A stretch of DNA of 64,000 nt, taken from positions 1 through 64,000 of the forward strand of contig NZ_JAEKFH010000003.1 of assembly GCF_016650695.1 (NCBI RefSeq), read 5' to 3'. The notes beneath the pieces were generated by a model. The model had not been told where the DNA came from. It made no database searches and saw only the letters and a program-made list of their open reading frames with translations. The stretch comes from Pseudomonas sp. TH41 (lineage in GTDB: Bacteria > Pseudomonadota > Gammaproteobacteria > Pseudomonadales > Pseudomonadaceae). The translations under genes and the position numbers were made by a program. Below, one piece after another: positions 53,724-63,004 of this stretch. Position 1 is the first letter of the stretch, and each line of letters opens with the position of its first letter.

Positions 53724-55532
53724 TCAGCCTTCGATCTCGATCAGGATTTCGCCCGGGTTTACCCGGTCGCCCTTGGCCACGTGAATGGCGGTGACTTTGC
53801 CGGCGATGGCCGATTGAACTTCGGTTTCCATTTTCATCGCTTCGGTGATCAGCACGGCTTGGCCGGCCTTGACGGTGTCGCCTTCCTTGACCAGTACGTC
53901 GACGATGTTGCCCGGCATGGTGGTGCTGACGTGGCCCGGTGCAGTGGCTTGCTTGCGCTTGCTGCCGCCGCCGCTGACGAATTCGTTGAGTGGTTCGAAC
54001 ACCACTTCTTCCGGCATGCCGTCGATGGACAGGTAGAAGTGACGCTTGCCTTCGGCCTTGACGCCGACACCGGTGATGTCGACGCGGTAGGTTTCGCCGT
54101 GGACGTCGATGACGAACTCGGTCGGTACGCCTTCGCCACCGGCCGAGGTCACGCCGCCCGCTTCCGGAATCGGCAACAGCACTTCAGGCGTCAGGGTGCC
54201 GGCAGCGCGTTCCTCGAGGAACTTGCGGCCGATGTCCGGGAACATGGCGTAGGTCAGCACGTCTTCTTCGGACTTGGCCAGGTTGCCGATATCGGCACGC
54301 AACTTGGTCATTTCCGGCTTGAGCAAATCGGCTGGACGGACGTCGATCACTTCTTCGCTGCCGATGGCCTGACGACGCAACTGTTCGTTCACAGCGCCCG
54401 GTGCCTTGCCGTAGCCACCTTGCAGGTAGAGCTTCACTTCGTTGGTGATGGTCTTGTAGCGCTCGCCGGCCAGCACGTTGAAGAACGCCTGGGTACCGAC
54501 GATCTGTGAGGTCGGCGTCACCAGCGGGGGGAAACCGAGGTCTTCACGAACGCGCGGGATTTCGGCCAGCACTTCGCTCATGCGGTTCAGCGCGCCCTGC
54601 TCTTTCAACTGGTTGGCCAGGTTGGAAATCATCCCGCCCGGTACCTGGTTGACTTGCACACGGGTGTCGACGGCGGTGAATTCGCTTTCGAACTGGTGAT
54701 ACTTTTTGCGCACGGCGTAGAAGTACAGGCCGATCTCTTGCAACAGTTCCAGGTTCAGGCCGGTGTCGAATTCGCTGCCTTTAAGGGCTGCAACCATCGA
54801 CTCGGTGCCCGGGTGGCTGGTGCCCCAGGCGAAGCTGGAGATCGCAGTGTCGATATGGTCGGCACCGTTTTCGATGGCCTTGAGTTGGCACATGGCAGCC
54901 AGGCCAGCGGTGTCGTGCGAGTGAATGAACACTGGCAGCGACTGTTCGGATTTCAACGCCTTGACCAGTTCGCCGGTGGCGTACGGGGTCAGCAGGCCGG
55001 CCATGTCCTTGATCGCCACAGAATCGCAACCCATGGCTTCCATTTGCTTGGCTTGCGCCACGAAGGCCTCGATGGTGTGCACCGGGCTGGTGGTGTAAGC
55101 GATGGTGCCTTGAGCGTGTTTGCCCGCTGCTTTTACCGCCTCGATGGCCACCCGCAGGTTACGCACGTCGTTCATCGCATCGAAGATACGGAACACGTCG
55201 ATGCCGTTGACCGCGGCCTTGGCGACGAAAGCTCTGACCACGTCGTCGCTGTAGTGGCGATAACCCAGCAGGTTCTGGCCACGCAGGAGCATTTGCAGGC
55301 GTGTGTTAGGCAGCGCCGCGCGCAGTTGGCGCAGACGCTCCCACGGGTCTTCTTTGAGGAAACGAACGCAGGCGTCGAATGTTGCGCCGCCCCAGACTTC
55401 CAGCGACCAGTAGCCGACTTTGTCGAGCTTGTCGCAGATCGGCAGCATGTCTTCGGTGCGCATGCGCGTGGCGAGCAGCGATTGGTGGGCGTCGCGCAGG
55501 ATGGTGTCGGTTACATGAATCTTCTTGGACAT
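53724..55532 (-). CDS. pycB: pyruvate carboxylase subunit B (carboxyltransferase-biotin carrier)
   Basis: 602 residues from the ATG at 55532 (GAGGA site). The carboxyltransferase domain opens VTDTILRDAHQSLLATRMRT and contains LRGQNLLGYRHY; the C-terminal biotinyl domain has the biotin lysine in ITEAMKMETEV near residue 566. With subunit A it makes oxaloacetate from pyruvate. Often annotated as oxaloacetate decarboxylase alpha subunit (oadA). Starts 12 bp before the end of pycA overlap region. Confidence 0.94.
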   Translation of the reverse strand: MSKKIHVTDTILRDAHQSLLATRMRTEDMLPICDKLDKVGYWSLEVWGGATFDACVRFLKEDPWERLRQLRAALPNTRLQMLLRGQNLLGYRHYSDDVVRAFVAKAAVNGIDVFRIFDAMNDVRNLRVAIEAVKAAGKHAQGTIAYTTSPVHTIEAFVAQAKQMEAMGCDSVAIKDMAGLLTPYATGELVKALKSEQSLPVFIHSHDTAGLAAMCQLKAIENGADHIDTAISSFAWGTSHPGTESMVAALKGSEFDTGLNLELLQEIGLYFYAVRKKYHQFESEFTAVDTRVQVNQVPGGMISNLANQLKEQGALNRMSEVLAEIPRVREDLGFPPLVTPTSQIVGTQAFFNVLAGERYKTITNEVKLYLQGGYGKAPGAVNEQLRRQAIGSEEVIDVRPADLLKPEMTKLRADIGNLAKSEEDVLTYAMFPDIGRKFLEERAAGTLTPEVLLPIPEAGGVTSAGGEGVPTEFVIDVHGETYRVDITGVGVKAEGKRHFYLSIDGMPEEVVFEPLNEFVSGGGSKRKQATAPGHVSTTMPGNIVDVLVKEGDTVKAGQAVLITEAMKMETEVQSAIAGKVTAIHVAKGDRVNPGEILIEIEG

Positions 55533-55543
55533 TGTTTGATTCC

Positions 55544-56959
55544 TCACAGGCCTGCGTGGGCGGCGATGGCGGCAGCGATGGCCAGGGCCAGCTCTTCGGG
55601 TTTGCGCTTGATCGAGTAGTTGGTCAGTTCAGGGTGGCTTTCTACGAAGCTGGTGTTGAACTGGCCGCTACGGAATTCCGGGTTGCGCAGGATTTCCTGG
55701 TAGTACGCGGCGGTGGTCTTGACCCCTTGCAGACGCATGTCGTCGAGGGCACGCAAGCCACGGTCCATCGCCTCTTCCCAGGTCAACGCCCACACCACCA
55801 GTTTCAAGCACATCGAGTCGTAGAACGGCGGAATGGTGTAACCGGTATAGATCGCCGTGTCGGTACGCACACCGGGGCCGCCGGGCGCGTAGTAACGGGT
55901 GATCTTGCCGAAACTCGGCAGGAAATTGTTTTTCGGGTCTTCGGCGTTGATCCGGAATTGCAGCGCGAAACCGCGGTGCTGGATGTCTTCCTGCTTCACC
56001 GAGAGCGGCAGGCCCGAGGCAATGCGGATCTGCTCACGGACAATGTCGATGCCGGTAATTTCTTCGGTGATAGTGTGTTCCACCTGCACCCGGGTGTTCA
56101 TCTCCATGAAGTACACCTCGCCCTCGGCGAGCAGGAACTCCACGGTGCCAGCATTCTCGTAACCCACGGCCTTGGCTGCACGCACCGACAGGTCGCCAAT
56201 GTAGGCGCGCTGTTCCGGGGTCAGTTGCGGGCTCGGGGCGATTTCGATGAGCTTCTGGTTGCGGCGCTGGATTGAGCAGTCACGCTCGAACAGGTGCACC
56301 ACGTTGCCAAAGCTGTCGCCAAGAATCTGCGCTTCGATATGCTTCGGATTGACGATGCATTTTTCCAGGAACACTTCCGCGGAACCGAAAGCCTTGGTGG
56401 CTTCGGAAATAACCCGAGGGAATGCTTGTTCAAGTTCTTCTCGGCTATCGCAGCGACGGATACCGCGGCCGCCACCACCGGAGGTGGCCTTGAGCATGAC
56501 CGGATAACCGATGCGGTCGCCTTCAATCAAGGCTTCAGCGATGTCCGCGACGTTGCCTTCAGTGCCCGGCGTGACCGGTACGCCCGCCTTGATCATGCTA
56601 CGGCGCGCTTCGGTCTTGTCGCCCATGCGGCGAATCACTTCAGCCGATGGACCGATGAACTTGATGCCGCGCTCTGCGCAGATATCCGCCAGTTCAGCGT
56701 TTTCCGAAAGGAAGCCGTAGCCGGGATGCAATGCATCGCAACCGGTTTCCACTGCCAGATTCACCAGCTTGCGCGCATTCAAGTAACCGGCCAGAGGCTC
56801 GGCACCGATGCTGTGGGCCTCATCCGCACGCTTCACATGCAGGGCATGACGGTCGGCGTCGGAATAGATCGCGACCGAGCGAATGCCCATCTCGGCGCAG
56901 GCTCGTACGATTCGTACGGCAATCTCACCACGGTTGGCGATCAGGATCTTTTTTATCAC
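55544..56959 (-). CDS. pycA: pyruvate carboxylase subunit A (biotin carboxylase)
   Basis: 471 residues from the GTG at 56959 (AGGGAA site). KKILIANRGEIAVRI opens the protein; the ATP-grasp loop KATSGGGGRGIR is near residue 160, EMNTRVQVEHTITEEITG near 288 and LQFRINAEDP near 340. Carboxylates biotin on PycB. The open frame upstream of 56959 has no homology. Confidence 0.94.
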   Translation of the reverse strand: MIKKILIANRGEIAVRIVRACAEMGIRSVAIYSDADRHALHVKRADEAHSIGAEPLAGYLNARKLVNLAVETGCDALHPGYGFLSENAELADICAERGIKFIGPSAEVIRRMGDKTEARRSMIKAGVPVTPGTEGNVADIAEALIEGDRIGYPVMLKATSGGGGRGIRRCDSREELEQAFPRVISEATKAFGSAEVFLEKCIVNPKHIEAQILGDSFGNVVHLFERDCSIQRRNQKLIEIAPSPQLTPEQRAYIGDLSVRAAKAVGYENAGTVEFLLAEGEVYFMEMNTRVQVEHTITEEITGIDIVREQIRIASGLPLSVKQEDIQHRGFALQFRINAEDPKNNFLPSFGKITRYYAPGGPGVRTDTAIYTGYTIPPFYDSMCLKLVVWALTWEEAMDRGLRALDDMRLQGVKTTAAYYQEILRNPEFRSGQFNTSFVESHPELTNYSIKRKPEELALAIAAAIAAHAGL

Positions 56960-57096
56960 TTGGAGGTTCCCTTGAGCCGGTGGTACCCACGACCTGCTAG
57001 ACCAGGTCGACGCGTGACCAAATGTTTCAATTCGGTCGCAACACCACACTAGCGCCCACAAGGGATTAACAAAAATGAATAATTATTGGGTTAGGC

Positions 57097-57112
57097 ATAA
57101 GTAAAGACTTAT
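57097..57112. promoter_or_regulatory. inverted repeat ATAAGT-N4-ACTTAT (LysR-type site)
   Basis: Perfect 6-bp arms in the 190-bp divergent gap between pycA and the LysR gene, 38 bp before the regulator's ATG. A likely PycR binding site. Confidence 0.55.
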
Positions 57113-57149
57113 AGTTGATTCATCAGCCTGCGGACAGAGTCTCTATAAA

Positions 57150-58112
57150 ATGCGTAAGTCCTTGATGCGTATGACGTTGCGCCAATTGCAAATCTTTAAC
57201 GAAGTCTGTGATTTACGGTCCTACAGCCGTGCGGCTGATGAAATGTCGCTCACACAACCTGCCGTGAGCCTACAGATTCGTCAACTTGAGGAGCTGATCG
57301 GTCAACCGTTATTCGACTACGTGGGCAAAAAGCTCTATATGACCGAGGCCGCCGAAGCCCTACAGCGGGCGAGCCGGGACATTTTCGGCCGCCTGGAAAA
57401 CCTCGACATGCAACTCTCGGACATGCAGGGATCGCTGCAGGGCCAGCTGAAACTGGCGGTGGAATCCAGTGCCAAGTATTTCGTGCCGCACCTGTTTGCT
57501 GCGTTCAAGCGCCAGCATCCGGAAGTGAATCTGCATCTGACGGTAGTGAATCGCGGCCAAGTCATTCGGCGTCTGTCGGACAACCGCGATGACCTGGTAA
57601 TCATGTCGATGGTGCCGCAGGACATGGGGTTGGAGTTTCTGCCCTTTCTCAATAATCCGATCGTTGCCGTGGCGCCACCCGACCATCCGCTGAGCCACAT
57701 GGGGCCTTTGAGCTTGCAGGATCTCGAGCCTTACACGCTGCTGGTGCGCGAGCCCGGCTCTGGCACGCGACTGGCGTGCGAGGAGTATTTCAAAGAGAAA
57801 CGCGTGCACTTCACGCAGACCCAGGAAGTCGCTTCGGCAGAAGCCCAGCGTGAATGCGTATTGGCGGGTCTGGGCCTGGCGCTGTTGACACGCCACGCCC
57901 TGAACCTTGAACTGGCGACCGGCGCCCTGATCGAGCTACCGGTCGAAGAATTGCCGCTGTATCGCAGCTGGTGTCTGGTGCAGGCCAAGGCTAAACGCCT
58001 GTCACCGGTGGCTCACGCATTCCTTGCGTTTATCCGCAGCGAACGCGTACAGATCAGCGTGCTGGTTGAGCGTTTCGACGGGAAGTTACCGGTGCTGCCT
58101 GCCAATAATTGA
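57150..58112 (+). CDS. pycR: LysR-family regulator of pyruvate carboxylase
   Basis: 320 residues. LTR helix-turn-helix FNEVCDLRSYSRAADEMSLT then QPAVSLQIRQLEELIG; effector domain typical of the CbbR/CysB type. Three in-frame ATGs (57150, 57165, 57171) are possible starts. Divergent from pycA as in P. aeruginosa PA5436/PA5437. Confidence 0.9.
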   Translation: MRKSLMRMTLRQLQIFNEVCDLRSYSRAADEMSLTQPAVSLQIRQLEELIGQPLFDYVGKKLYMTEAAEALQRASRDIFGRLENLDMQLSDMQGSLQGQLKLAVESSAKYFVPHLFAAFKRQHPEVNLHLTVVNRGQVIRRLSDNRDDLVIMSMVPQDMGLEFLPFLNNPIVAVAPPDHPLSHMGPLSLQDLEPYTLLVREPGSGTRLACEEYFKEKRVHFTQTQEVASAEAQRECVLAGLGLALLTRHALNLELATGALIELPVEELPLYRSWCLVQAKAKRLSPVAHAFLAFIRSERVQISVLVERFDGKLPVLPANN

Positions 58113-58266
58113 GTTCCAGTCCGTCAGGAAAATCGCCAATTTCGGCCAGAAGCTGGCGGCGTTCGCAGCGATCTTCAATGGCGCGGCGAAATTCCATGCG
58201 GCGCTGATCTTCCTGCTGACGACGGGTTTTGATAGCACTGTTGCGTTCTTCGTAGGGCTGGGCCAT
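58054..58266 (-). CDS. small basic conserved protein (PA3496-like)
   Basis: 70 residues beginning MAQPYEERNSAIKTRRQQED, with GGGAGA upstream. Dense in R, Q and E, likely helical, with no membrane segment. It overlaps the 3' end of pycR by 59 bp on the other strand. Resembles small pseudomonad proteins of unknown function. Confidence 0.6.
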   Translation of the reverse strand: MAQPYEERNSAIKTRRQQEDQRRMEFRRAIEDRCERRQLLAEIGDFPDGLELNYWQAAPVTSRRNAQPAR

Positions 58267-58365
58267 TTCTAGTCTCCCAAGGCGAGTGCGGGAGTTTCAA
58301 GATAGGCGCTGGGGATGACGGTTTGGCGGCTCGGACGTTACAGACTGATGAAGATTCAAAAGCAA

Positions 58366-58424
58366 AAATCGCAGGCTGCGCCAGCTCCTGTAGGAGCTGC
58401 CGAAGGCTGCGATCTTTTGATCTT
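58366..58424. repeat. inverted repeat (class B, compact)
   Basis: AATCGCAGGCTGCGCCAGCT meets GAGCTGCCGAAGGCTGCGAT with almost no spacer; one arm is altered (GGCTGCGCC for GCCTTCGGC). Confidence 0.8.
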
Positions 58425-59290
58425 TAATCGTCGAGCGCTTTCACCGACTTGGGCGACAACCGCAAGCTGCGCAGGCTGCGCTTGACGCTCTTGAGGTGAT
58501 TGACCAGGCTCGGCCCGCGCGCCATGGCCACGCCCATAGCCAATACGTCGATTACCACCAGGTGAGCGATACGCGAGGTCAACGGCGTATAGATTTCGGT
58601 GTCTTCGTGCACATCGATCGCCAGATTGACGGTCGACAGCTCTGCCAGCGGTGTCTGGCTCGGGCACAACGTGATCAGCGATGCACCGCTCTCACGCACC
58701 AGGTTGGCCGTGATCAACAGGTCTTTGGAGCGCCCGGACTGGGAAATACAGATGGCCACGTCGGTCGGCTTCAGGGTTACCGCCGACATCGCCTGCATGT
58801 GCGGGTCGGAATACGCCGCCGCGGTCAGCAGCAAGCGGAAGAACTTGTGCTGGGCATCTGCCGCCACCGCACCCGATGCACCAAAGCCATAGAACTCGAC
58901 GCGCTGGGCCTGGGACATGAGTGACACCGCTCGCTGCAGCTCCACCGGATCGAGCTTCTCGCGAACCTCCATCAGGGTGTGCAAGGTGGTGTCGAAAATT
59001 TTCAGGCTGTAGTCAGCGACCGAATCGTCTTCATGGATCGCAAACTGCCCGAAGCTCGCGCCAGCCGCCAGGCTTTGCGCCAGCTTCAGCTTTAAATCCT
59101 GAAACCCGGAACACCCGATGGCCCGGCAAAAACGCACGATGGTCGGCTCGCTGATGCCCACGCTGTGGGCCAGGTCGGCCATGGAACTGTGCATCACGGC
59201 TGCTGGGTCAAGCAATACATGGTCGGCAACCTTGAGTTCCGACTTGCGTAACAGGTGGCGCGACTGGGCGATGTGTTGCAGCAGATTCAA
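58424..59290 (-). CDS. RpiR/HexR-family transcriptional regulator
   Basis: 288 residues. N-terminal RpiR helix-turn-helix (SMADLAHSVGISEPTIVRFCRAIG) and a SIS sugar-phosphate domain (~120-265; YGFGASGAVAADAQHKF then ISQSGRSKDLL). It is a HexR paralog; true HexR lies beside zwf, not here, and the location equals PA5438. A HexR-consensus palindrome precedes it. Confidence 0.9.
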   Translation of the reverse strand: MNLLQHIAQSRHLLRKSELKVADHVLLDPAAVMHSSMADLAHSVGISEPTIVRFCRAIGCSGFQDLKLKLAQSLAAGASFGQFAIHEDDSVADYSLKIFDTTLHTLMEVREKLDPVELQRAVSLMSQAQRVEFYGFGASGAVAADAQHKFFRLLLTAAAYSDPHMQAMSAVTLKPTDVAICISQSGRSKDLLITANLVRESGASLITLCPSQTPLAELSTVNLAIDVHEDTEIYTPLTSRIAHLVVIDVLAMGVAMARGPSLVNHLKSVKRSLRSLRLSPKSVKALDD

Positions 59291-59337
59291 GGGGCTGGAC
59301 TCTTTGTTATTGGCAAGCGCCGGGGATGTAGCACGCT

Positions 59338-59352
59338 TGTAGTTATACTACA
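59338..59352. promoter_or_regulatory. HexR-type operator TGTAGTTATACTACA
   Basis: Perfect 6-bp inverted repeat with a 3-bp centre, matching the known HexR consensus TGTARTWWWAYTACA at every position, 48 bp upstream of the RpiR-family start. Implies autoregulation or control by HexR. Confidence 0.75.
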
Positions 59353-59468
59353 CGAATTGGCTTTTTGCCTGCTCATTACGTAACTGAATTGTCTTGTTGT
59401 CCCCTATTTTGGCGGGGCGAGTCCTATGTAGCAGCGGATTCAGCCTGTGGCCGTGAGGATTTTTTTGC

Positions 59469-59495
59469 AAAAAAAAGCCCGCAGCATGAGCGGGC
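59469..59495 (-). terminator. Rho-independent terminator of hiuH
   Basis: Minus-strand GCCCGC-N7-GCGGGC hairpin followed by eight T's, 48 bp after the hiuH stop. Confidence 0.88.
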
Positions 59496-59542
59496 GAAAG
59501 ACCAAAGAAGCTTTATGCGCAGGATTTTTTGGGGGGAAAGTC

Positions 59543-59896
59543 CTAGCTTCCTCTGTAGGTCGAATAGCTATACGGCGAAATCAGTAATGGCACGTGGTAG
59601 TGATCCTGTTCGGCAGAGATACCAAAACGCAGCACCACCACATCCAGGAACGCAGGTTCCGGCAGCTGAACGCCACGGGCGCGGTAGTAATCGCCCGCAT
59701 GAAACTGAACCTGATAAACCCCGGAGCGGTAGTCATCACCTTGCAGCAGCGGTGCATCGACACGGCCATCGCTGTTGGTTATCGCGCTGGCGACCAATTC
59801 CAGCTGCAAGCCTTCAACGCGGTACAACTCGACCTTGATCGAGCTGCCCGGGCAACCGTGTGCAGCGTCCAAAACATGAGTAGTCAAACGTCCCAT
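59543..59896 (-). CDS. hiuH: 5-hydroxyisourate hydrolase
   Basis: 117 residues, transthyretin-like. LTTHVLDAAHGCPG at the N-terminus supplies the catalytic His, RSGVYQVQFHAGDYY lies mid-protein and the family C-terminus YRGS ends it. Second step of urate breakdown to allantoin. Divergent from puuE. Confidence 0.95.
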   Translation of the reverse strand: MGRLTTHVLDAAHGCPGSSIKVELYRVEGLQLELVASAITNSDGRVDAPLLQGDDYRSGVYQVQFHAGDYYRARGVQLPEPAFLDVVVLRFGISAEQDHYHVPLLISPYSYSTYRGS

Positions 59897-60026
59897 TGAT
59901 TCTGCGCGCCTGCCTGCATAAAGCAGTCAGACCTCGCGCCTCCCGAAGTCAGTTGAAAGGAGGCCGCACCGTTTCGAAGCACGAAACGCTACGGCGAGCG
60001 ATTGATTAAGACATTTCTTTAAAAAA

Positions 60027-60036
60027 TTGTACACAA
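60027..60036. promoter_or_regulatory. TTGTACACAA near-palindrome upstream of hiuH
   Basis: Resembles the TTGTATACAA site before puuE; 131 bp upstream of hiuH. Second box of the shared purine-regulator operator. Confidence 0.45.
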
Positions 60037-60213
60037 TAAAAACGACATTTTTACCGCAAACGCCGCCATTCGTAATTTAACCGCGAATCTGTAGCCCAAT
60101 CATACGATCAGCGGCCCTCCTATCCATTAGCTGACCACACAGGCAGATTTCTTGCACGCCTCACTCCTGAAGCGGTAAAGATGACAGTTCATCAAAAATG
60201 CAAAAATTCAGGC

Positions 60214-60243
60214 TTACAAAGTGAATATAAAGTTGTATACAAT
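60214..60243 (+). promoter_or_regulatory. puuE promoter with TTGTATACAA operator
   Basis: -35 TTACAA and -10 TACAAT with an 18-bp gap; the perfect palindrome TTGTATACAA (60233-60242) covers the -10. The arrangement predicts repression by a GntR-type regulator. The rest of the 59,897-60,325 gap holds only AT-rich non-coding DNA. Confidence 0.6.
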
Positions 60244-60325
60244 CATCCCATCGCTGTGACGCCAGCCTGTCATCTCATCGCCAGGCCGCCACACAACCTG
60301 TCAACGAATAAGAAGGAAGACTGCA

Positions 60326-61252
60326 GTGAGCGCTGACTACCCACGCGACCTGATCGGTTACGGCAGTAACCCTCCTCACCCACACTGGCCGGGCAATGCC
60401 CGTATCGCCTTGTCCTTCGTACTCAATTACGAAGAAGGCGGCGAGCGCAACATCCTGCACGGCGATAAAGAGTCCGAAGCCTTCCTTTCGGAAATGGTCT
60501 CGGCACAGCCGCTGCAAGGCGCGCGCAACATGAGCATGGAATCGCTTTACGAGTATGGCAGCCGTGTCGGCGTCTGGCGGATTCTGAAACTGTTCAAGGA
60601 ATTCGACATTCCGCTGACCGTCTTCGCCGTGGCCATGGCCGCCCAGCGCCACCCGGATGTGATCCGCGCGATGGTCGATGCCGGCCACGAGATTTGCAGC
60701 CACGGTTACCGTTGGATCGATTACCAGTACATGGACGAAGCGCAGGAGCGCGAGCACATGCTCGAAGCGATCCGCGTGCTCACTGAAATCACCGGCGAAC
60801 GACCGCTGGGCTGGTACACCGGCCGCACCGGCCCGAACACCCGTCGACTGGTGATGGAGGAAGGCGGTTTCCTCTACGACTGCGACACCTACGACGACGA
60901 CCTGCCCTACTGGGAACCGAACAACCCGACCGGCAAGCCGCATCTAGTGATCCCGTACACCCTGGACACCAACGACATGCGCTTCACCCAGGTCCAGGGT
61001 TTCAATAAGGGCGACGACTTCTTTGAATACCTCAAAGACGCATTTGACGTGCTCTATGCCGAAGGCGCTGAAGCACCGAAGATGTTGTCCATCGGCCTGC
61101 ACTGCCGTTTGATCGGCCGTCCGGCGCGTCTGGCCTCGCTCAAGCGCTTTATCGAATACGCTAAAAGTCATGAACAGGTGTGGTTCAGCCGTCGCGTCGA
61201 CATCGCTCGCCACTGGCACGAAACCCACTCGTACCCAGGGGCTGCGAAATGA
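60326..61252 (+). CDS. puuE: allantoinase (polysaccharide-deacetylase type)
   Basis: 308 residues from a GTG with GAAGGA upstream. RDLIGYGSNPPHPHWPGNAR at the N-terminus, HEICSHGYRWIDYQ with the metal histidines, and DDDLPYW are typical of PuuE. It hydrolyses allantoin to allantoate. First gene of the puuE-uraD-alc-allA-puuD run. Confidence 0.95.
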   Translation: MSADYPRDLIGYGSNPPHPHWPGNARIALSFVLNYEEGGERNILHGDKESEAFLSEMVSAQPLQGARNMSMESLYEYGSRVGVWRILKLFKEFDIPLTVFAVAMAAQRHPDVIRAMVDAGHEICSHGYRWIDYQYMDEAQEREHMLEAIRVLTEITGERPLGWYTGRTGPNTRRLVMEEGGFLYDCDTYDDDLPYWEPNNPTGKPHLVIPYTLDTNDMRFTQVQGFNKGDDFFEYLKDAFDVLYAEGAEAPKMLSIGLHCRLIGRPARLASLKRFIEYAKSHEQVWFSRRVDIARHWHETHSYPGAAK

Positions 61253-61764
61253 GCCACTTCCAGACATTGAAGCCATCGACCCTCGGCCGCGAGCCGTTTG
61301 TCGCTACCTTCGCCGATATTTACGAACACTCGCCATGGGTGGCCGAAAAGGCCTTCGAGCTGGGCCAGGACGCGTCGATCGACCAGATCGAAACCCTGCA
61401 CCAGCGCATGAGCGACATCCTGTTGAGCGCCGATCACGCCAGTCAGCTGGCCCTGATCAACGCTCACCCGGACCTGGCCGGCAAAGCCGCCGTCCAGGGC
61501 CAGCTGACCGAAGCCAGCACTAATGAACAGGCTGGCGCCGGTATTCACCAATGCACGGCCGAAGAGTTCCAGCGCTTCACCGAGCTGAACGACGCCTACA
61601 AAGCCAAGTTCAAGTTTCCCTTCATCATGGCGGTAAAAGGCAGCAACCGGCATCAGATCCTCGCGGCGTTCGAAATGCGCATTCACAACTCGGTCGACAC
61701 CGAATTCAAATGCGCGCTGGCGGAGATCAACAAGATCGCCCTGTTCCGATTACTGACCCTATAG
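61249..61764 (+). CDS. uraD: OHCU decarboxylase
   Basis: 171 residues from the ATG at 61249, overlapping puuE stop (ATGA). NAHPDLAGKA near residue 73, the catalytic His/Glu region, and KFKFPFIMAVKGSNRHQILAAF are diagnostic. Decarboxylates OHCU to (S)-allantoin. Confidence 0.95.
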   Translation: MSHFQTLKPSTLGREPFVATFADIYEHSPWVAEKAFELGQDASIDQIETLHQRMSDILLSADHASQLALINAHPDLAGKAAVQGQLTEASTNEQAGAGIHQCTAEEFQRFTELNDAYKAKFKFPFIMAVKGSNRHQILAAFEMRIHNSVDTEFKCALAEINKIALFRLLTL

Positions 61765-61861
61765 CGAGCTGCCCTTGTAAAAAGTACCCGGGTGTTAAAA
61801 ACGCGACAGCACCCAGGGCAGCAAGCATCCCAAGCCAACTAATTAAAGGCAGACTAGAAGA

Positions 61862-62857
61862 ATGAAAGCTTACGCCGTACCTTTCGAGAAGTTCGTCAAC
61901 CTGGCCGACGCCCGCCTGGGCACCAAAATCATTTCGGTCACCGATGACTGGTTCGCAGACGCCAATCGTCTGTTCCAACCGACCCCGGCCGTATGGAAGG
62001 AGGGCGTGTTCGATGACAACGGCAAGTGGATGGACGGCTGGGAGTCGCGCCGCAAGCGCTTCGAAGGCTACGACAGCGCCGTGATCCGCCTGGGCGTACC
62101 GGGTTCGATCAAAGGCGTGGACATCGACACTTCATTCTTCACCGGCAACTTCCCGCCGTCGGCCTCCCTGGAAGCCTGCTTCCTGGCTTCCGGTGAGCCG
62201 GACGAAAACACCCAGTGGACTGAAGTGCTGTCAGCCGTCGAGCTGCAAGGCAACAGCCACCATTTCCACGAAATCAACAACGACCAGGCCTTTAGCCACC
62301 TGCGCTTCAACATCTACCCGGATGGTGGCGTGGCCCGTCTGCGCGTGTACGGCATTCCGTTCCGCGACTGGTCGGCTGTTGGCGACAACGAGCAAGTCGA
62401 CCTGGCCGCAGCCCTGAATGGTGGCCGCGCCCTCGCCTGCTCCGACGAACACTTCGGTCGCATGAGCAACATCCTCAACCCGGGCCGTGGCATCAACATG
62501 GGCGACGGTTGGGAAACTGCTCGTCGTCGTACACCAGGCAATGACTGGGTCATCGTCGCGCTGGGTCATGCCGGCGAGATCGAGAAAGTCATCGTCGATA
62601 CCCTGCACTTCAAGGGCAACTACCCGGACACTTGCTCGATCCAGGGCGCGTTCGTGAAGGGCGGTACCGACAGCCAGATCGAAACCCAATCGTTGTTCTG
62701 GCGCGAACTGCTGCCAGCGCAGAAACTGGAAATGCACGCCGAGCACACCTTCGCCGAGCAGATCAAGGCACTGGGCCCGATCACCCACATCCGCCTGAAC
62801 GTGTTCCCGGATGGTGGTGTGAGCCGCCTGCGTGTATTGGGCAAGGTAGCGAAGTAA
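61862..62857 (+). CDS. alc: allantoicase
   Basis: 331 residues with two internal repeats of the allantoicase domain: [16 protein letters not shown] with [13 protein letters not shown], and [16 protein letters not shown] with [13 protein letters not shown]. Converts allantoate to ureidoglycolate and urea. AGACTAGAAG upstream gives a modest ribosome site. Confidence 0.95.
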   Translation: MKAYAVPFEKFVNLADARLGTKIISVTDDWFADANRLFQPTPAVWKEGVFDDNGKWMDGWESRRKRFEGYDSAVIRLGVPGSIKGVDIDTSFFTGNFPPSASLEACFLASGEPDENTQWTEVLSAVELQGNSHHFHEINNDQAFSHLRFNIYPDGGVARLRVYGIPFRDWSAVGDNEQVDLAAALNGGRALACSDEHFGRMSNILNPGRGINMGDGWETARRRTPGNDWVIVALGHAGEIEKVIVDTLHFKGNYPDTCSIQGAFVKGGTDSQIETQSLFWRELLPAQKLEMHAEHTFAEQIKALGPITHIRLNVFPDGGVSRLRVLGKVAK

Positions 62858-62863
62858 TGCTGA

Positions 62864-62968
62864 GCCTGTAGGAGCGAGCTCGCTCGCGAAGGTCGTCAAC
62901 GCTAACGCGTACTTTCAGGATAAACGCGTTGTCCCGGACACCATCGCGAGCAAGCTCGCTCCTACAAA
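62864..62968. repeat. composite REP element, inner stem inverted
   Basis: CTGTAGGAGCGAGCTCGCTC outer arms around TAACGCGTACTTTCAGGATA-AACGCGTT, the reverse-complement orientation of the inner part at 22,663. Lies inside the alc-allA operon. Confidence 0.82.
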
Positions 62969-63004
62969 GAACAACCAACACAGAACTCGGATAAGAAGAC
63001 CAGC

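Noticed and set aside
5355..62968. Repeated ~25-bp units as a CRISPR array
   Set aside because: The units are scattered singly as inverted pairs with no regular spacers and no cas genes.
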